A stretch of 5,465 nt of DNA from NCBI GenBank assembly GCA_013330825.1, contig DUHN01000066.1, positions 1 through 5,465 of the forward strand. The letters are read 5' to 3'. Below are positions 1-4,481 of this stretch, in pieces; position 1 is the first letter of the stretch; every line of letters starts with the position of its first letter. The DNA is from Candidatus Woesearchaeota archaeon (GTDB lineage Archaea; Nanobdellota; Nanobdellia; Woesearchaeales; GW2011-AR4). The notes beneath the pieces were generated by a model. It had not been told where the DNA came from and did not search any database. It saw only the letters and a program-made list of their open reading frames with translations. Made by a program: the position numbers and the translations under genes.

Positions 1-106
1 GCTTCCGGCATCCACTGCGTGGACTACAGGGAATGTCGATTACAATTCGAGGAGCAAACAGCGAGCCGATGCTGCCCCGAGCGCGAGCGAGACTTTCTAC
101 TGAGCC
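1..106 (-). mobile_element. Partial copy (A) of the MITE-like repeat element, cut by the window edge
   Basis: All 106 bases are the exact reverse complement of 4249-4354, which is the left part of the complete element copy B. The copy ends at 106 with the terminal sequence ACTTTCTACTGAGCC, and after that (ATCCCAAAG) similarity to copy B's flank stops abruptly, as expected at a true element end. The match runs right up to base 1, so the copy very probably continues upstream. If it has copy B's length, about 94 more bases lie outside the window. The element ends only about 7 bases before the purine-rich stretch and TATA box of the enolase promoter, so it forms the distal upstream region of that gene. 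It encodes no recognisable protein. The strand is given relative to copy B as '+'. Confidence 0.85.
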
Positions 107-110
107 ATCC

Positions 111-130
111 CAAAGAAAATCCTTTTATAC
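111..130 (+). promoter_or_regulatory. Archaeal promoter (BRE plus TATA box) of enolase
   Basis: A purine-rich BRE-like stretch (CAAAGAAAAT, 111-120) is followed by TTTTATA at 123-129. The box centre is about 26 bases before the A of the enolase ATG at 152. Archaeal transcription usually starts about 25 bases after the TATA centre, so the message should begin at the start codon. The promoter lies immediately outside the end of repeat copy A. Confidence 0.7.
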
Positions 131-151
131 TCCGTCTTACGCGGCTTTGCC

Positions 152-1411
152 ATGAGCGGCAAGATCCTCTCCATCAGGGCCCTGGAAGTCCTCGACTCCC
201 GCGGCAACCCGACGGTCAAGTGTGTCCTCAAGACGCCGAAGTGCACAGTCTCTGCCATCGTGCCGAGCGGCGCCTCCACCGGGAAGCACGAGGCATTGGA
301 ATTGCGCGACGGCGGCAGGCGCTATGGCGGCAAGGGGGTGCGGAAGGCGGTCGCCAACGCGAACACCGCGCTGTCCAAGGCCATCACCGGCATGGACTGC
401 ACCGACCAGGAAGCCATCGACCTGGTCATGCTGGAGCTCGACGGCACCACCCACAAGTCGAAGCTTGGCGCGAACGCCATGCTTGCGGTCTCCCTCGCGG
501 CCTGCAGGGCAGGGGCTGTCCACAAGGGCGTTCCGCTGTACGAATACATCCGCAGCATCTCGGAATCGGAAACAATAAGGCTACCCATCCCGCAGCTCAA
601 CATCATCAACTCCGGGAAGCACGCCGGCCTGGAGAATGACATCCAGGAGCACATGATATTTCCCATGGGGTTCAAGAGCTTCTCGGAAGCCATGCGCGCA
701 GGCGTCGAGACCTACCACCAGCTCAAGGCCATCCTCAGGAAGAAGTACGGGGCGCAGGCGACGTTGCTGGGTGATGAGGGAGGATTTGCCCCTCCCATCG
801 CCGACGTCAACGAGCGCCTCACCCTCATCATGGACGCCATCTCCCAGGCAGGCTATGGCAAAAAGATAAAGCTCGGTCTGGACTGCGCCTCTTCGGAGTT
901 CTTCAAGAACGGCACGTACACGCTCGGGAAGAAATCATACGCATCCGCGGAGCTCATCGACGTCTACCGCCAGCTGTCGAAAGCATACCCCCTTGTCTCC
1001 ATCGAGGACGGCATGGCCGAGGATGACTGGGAAGGCTGGGCATTCCTCACGAAGCAGCTCGGCAACAGGCTGCAATTGGTCGGGGACGACCTGCTTGTCA
1101 CCAACGAGGCACGCATCAAGAGGGCCATACAGGAGAAATCCTGCAACGCCCTCCTGCTCAAGGTCAACCAGATCGGCACCGTCACCGAGTCCATCGAGGC
1201 GGCGAACCTCTGCGTAGCAGAGAAATGGAACGTGGTGGTTTCGCACCGCTCGGGCGAAACAGAGGACGATTTCATCGCCGACCTTGTTGCCGGCCTGGGA
1301 GCTTCCCAGTCCAAGTTCGGCGCCCCCGCAAGGAGCGACCGGGTGGCCAAGTACAACCGCCTGCTGGAGATCGAGCAGGAGCTGGGCAGAAAGGCGAAGT
1401 TCGGGAATTAG
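152..1411 (+). CDS. eno: Enolase (phosphopyruvate hydratase)
   Basis: Cytosolic glycolytic enzyme that interconverts 2-phosphoglycerate and phosphoenolpyruvate with Mg2+. At 419 residues it has normal enolase length and all key motifs. These are DSRGNPT near residues 15-21, SGASTG at 39-44, the substrate-loop His in GKHAG (H157), QEH with E166, and GDEGGFAP with catalytic E209. The Mg ligands are D244 (LDCAS), E285 (SIEDGM) and D312 (GDD). The catalytic Lys is K337 (LLKVNQIG), followed by SHRSGET at 364-370 and K388 (QSKFGAP). The ATG at 152 is chosen because it lies about 26 bases after a TATA box and the N-terminus (KILSIRALEVLDSRG) matches enolase starts. The TAG stop overlaps the hydrolase stop on the other strand by 4 bases. 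A short hairpin (1412-1428, AGAGCG/CGCTCT) follows the stop. The product feeds on from the phosphoglycerate mutase encoded at 3110-3859. Confidence 0.97.
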   Translation: MSGKILSIRALEVLDSRGNPTVKCVLKTPKCTVSAIVPSGASTGKHEALELRDGGRRYGGKGVRKAVANANTALSKAITGMDCTDQEAIDLVMLELDGTTHKSKLGANAMLAVSLAACRAGAVHKGVPLYEYIRSISESETIRLPIPQLNIINSGKHAGLENDIQEHMIFPMGFKSFSEAMRAGVETYHQLKAILRKKYGAQATLLGDEGGFAPPIADVNERLTLIMDAISQAGYGKKIKLGLDCASSEFFKNGTYTLGKKSYASAELIDVYRQLSKAYPLVSIEDGMAEDDWEGWAFLTKQLGNRLQLVGDDLLVTNEARIKRAIQEKSCNALLLKVNQIGTVTESIEAANLCVAEKWNVVVSHRSGETEDDFIADLVAGLGASQSKFGAPARSDRVAKYNRLLEIEQELGRKAKFGN

Positions 1412-2556
1412 AGAGCGATTCCCGCTCTTCCGAAGTACGGCATTTTCTCCGGCCAGAGAACTGGGAACCGAGGCGGTGCGCCCCCCCTCTTTATGATTTT
1501 TATTTCAGAACCCGGCTTGCTTTTTCCGTTTCCCTTGCCCACGCGCTCTGCCGCGGCGAGCTCTTCCATCCGTGCCTCAAACGCCCTCGGATTTCCGCTT
1601 AGGAACAAGGCAAGAATATCGAGGTTTTGGCGGTAGCCGCTGCTGTGGTTGCCAGTGGTATAATCGAGCGCGGTGACTTTGCCATCAAACTGCTCCAGGA
1701 GGTTGTCCAGCGCATCGGGATGCGTCTTGCTCGAGGGAGGGCAATAGCCGTCTTTTTTCGCAACAATGATCAATGAATCAGAATCAGGGGGTATGTTTGG
1801 GACGTCATTTCCGCTATAAAAGGCATTGCCTATGAGCGGAAGGATCCTGTTGACCAGGCTGATTTCCTGAACAGGACTGAAATCCGAGCTGGGAGGCCCT
1901 TCTGCAATTTCCGAAGGCATTCCTGCCTGGCCGGCTTTAGAGAAACCCAATTCCACCATATACCTCATCTTTGCCATGTAATAAGACGCCTTCGCTGCGG
2001 TGACACTTCCCACCCTCTCCCCCCCACTCTTGATGCGGGTCAAAGTCGTATTGAGGTTGTTCTTGAGCAGGGGATTCAGCAATACGAGGCGCTTGGCATC
2101 AAGATATTGCACGGATGATGCAAGGTCATCAATATACCTGCCGTAGTCTTCTCTCTCATGCGCCTGGTCAAGGGTGGTCATGTAGCTCTTGAAGGCGCCA
2201 TACGAGCGCTGGTCGTCTAACGACTCTTTCATCTGGGCCAAAAGGAAAGCCAGGAAAGCGCCAAAGGAATGCCCCGTGAGGACCCCTTTTTCCGCGTCAT
2301 TGGCCCGTATGATGTCCATGGCACGCTTCATATACTGCGCAATGCTGGACACATTTTCCTCTATGCTCCATTCCTTTGTCTCCACAACGGTGACGCCGAT
2401 TCTCCCCCTGCACCGCTCTTCAAGCCCTTTGGCAAAGGGCCCGTAGGCATCGGAAGGCACGCAGAATCCAGGAAGATGAGTGACAGGAATGACTGGAGTT
2501 TTATGGATAAGAATGGTTGAAGGGATACCAGTAGGGAAATATCCATTCTGGAACAT
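1408..2556 (-). CDS. Alpha/beta-hydrolase fold protein
   Basis: A 382-residue protein with an alpha/beta-hydrolase catalytic triad in the expected order. The nucleophile elbow is G-H-S97-F-G in VLTGHSFGAFLAFLLAQ. The acid is D269 after a hydrophobic strand (SLIIVAKKDG), and the base is H304 (TTGNHSS). HLPGF at 27-31 is placed like the oxyanion-hole loop that follows strand 3. Residues of about 105-250 between elbow and acid are long and helical, as in a lid or cap insertion. The last 45 or so residues are Lys/Gly/Pro-rich and look like an unstructured tail. No signal peptide or convincing membrane segment is seen, so it is probably cytosolic. The substrate cannot be read from sequence; esterase, lipase-like or acyl-transfer activity are all possible. 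The ATG at 2556 is supported by a TATA box about 27 bases upstream. The gene is convergent with enolase, with stops overlapping at 1408-1411, and has its own promoter. Confidence 0.85.
   Translation of the reverse strand: MFQNGYFPTGIPSTILIHKTPVIPVTHLPGFCVPSDAYGPFAKGLEERCRGRIGVTVVETKEWSIEENVSSIAQYMKRAMDIIRANDAEKGVLTGHSFGAFLAFLLAQMKESLDDQRSYGAFKSYMTTLDQAHEREDYGRYIDDLASSVQYLDAKRLVLLNPLLKNNLNTTLTRIKSGGERVGSVTAAKASYYMAKMRYMVELGFSKAGQAGMPSEIAEGPPSSDFSPVQEISLVNRILPLIGNAFYSGNDVPNIPPDSDSLIIVAKKDGYCPPSSKTHPDALDNLLEQFDGKVTALDYTTGNHSSGYRQNLDILALFLSGNPRAFEARMEELAAAERVGKGNGKSKPGSEIKIIKRGGAPPRFPVLWPEKMPYFGRAGIAL
1488..1508 (+). terminator. Possible T-rich terminator downstream of enolase
   Basis: The + strand has a T-rich run (TTTATGATTTTTATTTC) about 80 bases after the enolase stop, the clearest T-tract on that side. 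Archaeal RNA polymerase often terminates at such tracts without a strong hairpin. If used, the enolase 3' UTR would be antisense to the end of the convergent hydrolase gene. This rests on composition alone and is tentative. Confidence 0.25.
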
Positions 2557-2576
2557 ATATTCCTATATTGAAATTT

Positions 2577-2594
2577 GGTTATATAAATTTATGC
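2577..2594 (-). promoter_or_regulatory. TATA promoter of the alpha/beta-hydrolase gene
   Basis: On the minus strand an A/T-rich box TTTATATA (2587-2580) is centred about 27 bases before the ATG at 2556, which predicts a leaderless start. The surrounding 2557-2616 is the most AT-rich part of the window and contains further TATA-like strings near 2600-2610 that could act as alternatives. Confidence 0.65.
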
Positions 2595-2675
2595 TCTATA
2601 ACTTATATATTTCCTGTCAAGTCCGCATTACGAAGGACCCTTCAGCCGCTCCGCCGCTATCTGGTACAGCAGCTT

Positions 2676-3017
2676 CTACGCCATGCCGTAATTGGAAAAG
2701 GGGCTGGTTATCTCCCTGAATGAGAGCCCTTTTTTGGGATCCTCAGGCAATGCATCGCTGAAATTATGGCCATAGTGCAGCCCTCCGCCCATGTGCTGGA
2801 CGAACTCCCCTTTCTTGCGCGGAATTTTGCCTTCTTCCACCACGGACAGCAAGTCCCGCTTCCTGCGTGAAGGGTGTTCGGGGGCGTCCCCCTGCCGATG
2901 TGCAGATGCTATTGATGACATCGCTCGTGGACTGGTGCTACCCTGCGTGTCCGCCATCATCTTGACGGTCTCCGGATGGAAAATCCGGTAGTGGTGCGTT
3001 GTCGGGAGGTGATACAT
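2676..3017 (-). CDS. Uncharacterised small basic protein, possibly a decaying or chimeric gene
   Basis: A 113-residue ORF that I do not recognise. It is rich in His, Arg and Lys (HLPTTHHYRIFH near the N-terminus, RRKR at 51-54, PRKKGEF at 66-72) and has a GGGLHYGHNF stretch at 77-86, with no signal peptide or membrane segment. A TATA box lies about 23 bases before the ATG at 3017, in the same style as the other genes, which is the main support for expression. Residues of about 25-46 (perhaps to 54) are encoded by DNA similar to the interior of the repeat element at 4368-4431, so part of the protein seems to derive from an old insertion. The TAG stop is followed in frame by 15 sense codons (KLLYQIAAERLKGPS) and a TAA at 2628-2630. 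These look like a natural amphipathic C-terminus, so the ORF may have suffered a nonsense mutation. It is divergent from the phosphoglycerate mutase gene, with 92 bases between start codons. Confidence 0.5.
   Translation of the reverse strand: MYHLPTTHHYRIFHPETVKMMADTQGSTSPRAMSSIASAHRQGDAPEHPSRRKRDLLSVVEEGKIPRKKGEFVQHMGGGLHYGHNFSDALPEDPKKGLSFREITSPFSNYGMA
2857..2945. repeat. Diverged relic (C) of the repeat element inside the 2676-3017 ORF
   Basis: Positions 2881-2893 are identical to 4368-4380 (GGGGCGTCCCCCT). At the same offset (1487), positions 2912-2944 match 4399-4431 at 25 of 33 bases. Seven of the eight mismatches are transitions, the pattern expected from slow decay of a common ancestor. 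The 18 bases between the two blocks align only with small gaps. A CGCTTCC shared at 2857-2863 and 4356-4362 suggests a further match on the left, with extra bases between. The terminal inverted-repeat ends are not convincingly preserved, so the relic is internal or truncated. Confidence 0.6.
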
Positions 3018-3035
3018 TTATCCGTGAATAACCGA

Positions 3036-3049
3036 CTTATAAACCACCC
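3036..3049 (-). promoter_or_regulatory. TATA promoter of the small basic ORF
   Basis: On the minus strand TTTATAAG (3043-3036) follows a BRE-like AAAGGGTGG. The centre is about 22-23 bases before the ATG at 3017. This is slightly closer than for the other genes in the window, so the true transcription start may fall on or just inside the annotated start codon. Confidence 0.5.
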
Positions 3050-3065
3050 TTTAGCGCAACAGAAC

Positions 3066-3088
3066 CGAAAATCCAAACCTATAAAAAT
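3066..3088 (+). promoter_or_regulatory. TATA promoter of phosphoglycerate mutase
   Basis: CTATAAAAA at 3079-3087 is preceded by the purine-rich CGAAAATCCAAA. The box centre is about 27 bases before the ATG at 3110, predicting a leaderless message. It is back to back with the promoter of the divergent small ORF, and the two TATA boxes are about 43 bases apart. Confidence 0.7.
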
Positions 3089-3109
3089 CAGCGGAAGAGA
3101 ATTTCCATC

Positions 3110-3859
3110 ATGATAAAGCTCGTCCTCCTTCGGCATGGCCAGAGCACATGGAACAGGGAGAACCGTTTCACGGGCTGGACGGACGTTCCCCTCTCGGAGC
3201 AGGGAAAAGAGGAAGCGAGGCAGGCGGGCCGCATCCTGAAACAGGAAGGCTACGCCTTCGATATCGCATTTACATCTGTCCTCAAGAGGGCGATAGACAC
3301 CCTCTCCCTTGCGATGGAGGAGATGCGCCATCCAAGAATCCCCATCACCTATGCCTGGCAGCTCAACGAGCGCCATTATGGGGCATTGCAGGGCCTGAAC
3401 AAGGCGGAGATGGCCGCGAAATACGGCGAGCAGCAGGTCAAGCTCTGGCGGAGGAGCTATGCCGTCCAGCCGCCCGCGCTGGAGAAGAGCGATAAGCGGC
3501 ATCCCTCGCATGATCCGCTGTACAAGGATCTCGACGAGAAAGACCTTCCCTCGACAGAGAGCCTCAAGGATGTGGTGGCGAAGGTCGTGCCCTACTGGCA
3601 GCAGGAGATTGCTCCTCTCTTAAAGCAGGGCAAGCTCATCCTGATATCCGCGCACGGCAATTCCCTGCGGGCATTGGTCAAGCATTTCGATGGTATCCCC
3701 GAGGAGGAGATCACCGAGCTCAACATTCCCACGGGCATGCCTCTCGTCTATGAGCTGGACGACCATCTGAAGCCCGTCCGCCATTATTACCTCGGCGACC
3801 CCGAAGCCGTGAAGAAGGCGATGGAAGCCATTGCGCAGCAGGGCAGGGCGAAGAAATGA
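3110..3859 (+). CDS. gpmA: 2,3-bisphosphoglycerate-dependent phosphoglycerate mutase (dPGM)
   Basis: Interconverts 3-phosphoglycerate and 2-phosphoglycerate through a phosphohistidine. The 249 residues match the length of bacterial GpmA and the likeness runs end to end. The features are LLRHG with phospho-acceptor H9, NRFTGW at 18-23, TSVLKRA with R60, [14 protein letters not shown] with acid-base E87 and R88, the WRRSY stretch near 113-117, [16 protein letters not shown] with the second catalytic His H182, and [12 protein letters not shown]. The C-terminal tail that closes the active site in the family is also present (IAQQGRAKK). The ATG at 3110 is placed by the TATA box and by RHG lying at residues 8-10 as usual. 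The neighbouring enolase uses its product. Many archaea instead use the unrelated cofactor-independent mutase, so this gene may have a bacterial origin, although its base composition resembles its neighbours. Only 14 bases separate its stop from the convergent small gene. Confidence 0.97.
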   Translation: MIKLVLLRHGQSTWNRENRFTGWTDVPLSEQGKEEARQAGRILKQEGYAFDIAFTSVLKRAIDTLSLAMEEMRHPRIPITYAWQLNERHYGALQGLNKAEMAAKYGEQQVKLWRRSYAVQPPALEKSDKRHPSHDPLYKDLDEKDLPSTESLKDVVAKVVPYWQQEIAPLLKQGKLILISAHGNSLRALVKHFDGIPEEEITELNIPTGMPLVYELDDHLKPVRHYYLGDPEAVKKAMEAIAQQGRAKK

Positions 3860-3873
3860 TTCCTTAAGAAGAT

Positions 3874-4113
3874 TCAATACAAATTTCCAATCTTATAGTA
3901 TTTCGGAAATTCTTTAACATCCTTGACAATCGCTTGATGGCCGCGCCGTGCCTCTTCCGGCGCACCATAACGCCTTTCATATGCGATCTTATCTCTGGCC
4001 CTTCCACCCCACACGATGGTTTCATATCCCCAGGGGTGATGAGAGACACTAATGGTAGAGACAAGCCTATGCCCGACTCTTTGCTGTACTTTCAACTCCA
4101 GTGCCACGCTCAT
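3874..4113 (-). CDS. Small conserved-looking protein of unknown function (YETxVWGG motif)
   Basis: A 79-residue protein. After an N-terminal stretch of about 28 residues comes YETIVWGG (30-37), then YERRYGAPEEARRGHQAIVKDV (45-66). The pattern Y-E-T-x-V-[WF]-G-G, followed by a Tyr/Arg-rich segment and E-E-A-x-x-G-H-x-x-x-V, is one I associate with short uncharacterised proteins in phages and many prokaryotes. That is recollection of a pattern, not a search result. No catalytic residues, signal peptide or membrane helix are evident. The ATG at 4113 is well supported by a TATA box about 27 bases upstream. It is convergent with gpmA, with a 14-base gap, and its last codons (about 3882-3911) hold a 7-bp inverted repeat, AATTTCC/GGAAATT, that could help end transcription from gpmA. 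The complete repeat element lies about 135 bases upstream of its start. The function is unknown. Confidence 0.72.
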   Translation of the reverse strand: MSVALELKVQQRVGHRLVSTISVSHHPWGYETIVWGGRARDKIAYERRYGAPEEARRGHQAIVKDVKEFPKYYKIGNLY

Positions 4114-4135
4114 TTGCTTTGTTATTACTACGGAG

Positions 4136-4157
4136 TTTATAAATATTTCCCTTATTG
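4136..4157 (-). promoter_or_regulatory. TATA promoter of the 79-residue protein gene
   Basis: On the minus strand CAATAAGGGAAATATTTATAAA contains TTTATAAA (4143-4136), centred about 27 bases before the ATG at 4113, with a BRE-like GGGAAATA just upstream. The distal CAATAAGGG is the reverse complement of the CCCTTATTG string that recurs at 4239-4247 and 4448-4456 around the repeat element. Confidence 0.7.
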
Positions 4158-4239
4158 GGTTCTGTTTAATCTGTGGCTGGTGGTCTTAGGTGCTTCGACG
4201 GAAGATAAAAGCCGAGCAGCCGGGGATTAACCAGTACAC
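4158..4239. other. Spacer between the small-gene promoter and the repeat element
   Basis: These 82 bases contain no convincing gene. They are bounded on both sides by CCTTATTG (4150-4157 and 4240-4247). Their left end, GGTTCTGTTTAATCT, resembles the element terminus GGCTCAGTAGAAAGT at 9 of 15 positions, which may be chance or a trace of an older insertion. I see no tRNA, terminator or other RNA structure that I can defend. Together with the element and the 33 bases after it, this fills the gene-free stretch from 4114 to 4481. Confidence 0.4.
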
Positions 4240-4456
4240 CCTTATTGAGGCTCAGTAGAAAGTCTCGCTCGCGCTCGGGGCAGCATCGGCTCGCTGTTTG
4301 CTCCTCGAATTGTAATCGACATTCCCTGTAGTCCACGCAGTGGATGCCGGAAGCTCGCTTCCGAGCAGGGGCGTCCCCCTTGTCGAATCGCTCATGCGTT
4401 GATGATGCCGCTCACGGAATGATGCTGCCCTTCACTTTCTACTGAGCCCCTTATTG
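4240..4456. repeat. 8-bp direct repeats (putative target-site duplication) flanking the element
   Basis: CCTTATTG occurs at 4240-4247 and 4449-4456, bracketing the element. One extra A (4248) separates the left copy from the terminal inverted repeat, so the duplication is either 8 bp with an asymmetric element end or 9 bp (CCTTATTGA versus CCTTATTGG). The same octamer also occurs at 4150-4157, which slightly weakens the interpretation. Confidence 0.6.
4249..4448 (+). mobile_element. Complete 200-bp non-autonomous MITE-like element (copy B)
   Basis: The element begins with GGCTCAGTAGAAAGT (4249-4263) and ends with its exact reverse complement ACTTTCTACTGAGCC (4434-4448). A subterminal GGGCAGCATC-like string recurs inside both ends. 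CCTTATTG lies directly after the right end (4449-4456) and one base before the left end (4240-4247), as expected for an 8-bp target-site duplication (or 9 bp with one mismatch). There is no transposase; the longest frame from an ATG is 47 codons. The interior has two GC-rich palindromes, CGGAAGC-TC-GCTTCCG (4348-4363) and GGGG-CGT-CCCC (4368-4378). The left 106 bases are identical to copy A at the window start. Ends beginning GG-TC-GT with AAAGT, plus 8-bp duplications, recall IS6-type elements, but this assignment is tentative. Confidence 0.75.
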
Positions 4457-4481
4457 GTCTGAGGAAGACGACAAAACGAGT

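Noticed and set aside
19..639. 206-codon + strand ORF beginning inside the repeat
   Set aside because: It runs through repeat copy A and then out of frame through enolase; its Arg/Gly/His-rich product is a shadow of the enolase coding sequence.
935..1356. Two antisense ORFs opposite enolase (103 and 130 codons)
   Set aside because: They are shadows of the enolase reading frame, with no promoters and no motifs.
3005..3113. GGAGGTGAT on the + strand followed by a 29-codon GTG ORF overlapping the gpm start as ATGA
   Set aside because: It looks like a Shine-Dalgarno plus leader peptide, but the gpm TATA box lies inside it, so the gpm transcript would not include it, and no upstream promoter is seen. 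The spacing to GTG is also long.
2957..3511. 184-codon - strand ORF opposite gpm
   Set aside because: Most of it is the antisense of the phosphoglycerate mutase gene, it has no promoter of its own, and its product has no recognisable motif.
3881..3911. AATTTCC/GGAAATT inverted repeat after gpm as an intrinsic terminator
   Set aside because: It is only a 7-bp AT-rich stem with a long loop, no T-run follows it, and it lies within the coding end of the convergent small gene; mentioned there but not called as a terminator.
4252..4395. 47-residue ORF inside the repeat element (- strand, ATG at 4395, TGA in the terminal repeat)
   Set aside because: No TATA box or ribosome site lies upstream, the composition is Ser/Ala/Thr-rich without a motif, and its right part is only the repeat sequence. 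Codon-level conservation across further copies would be needed to revive it.
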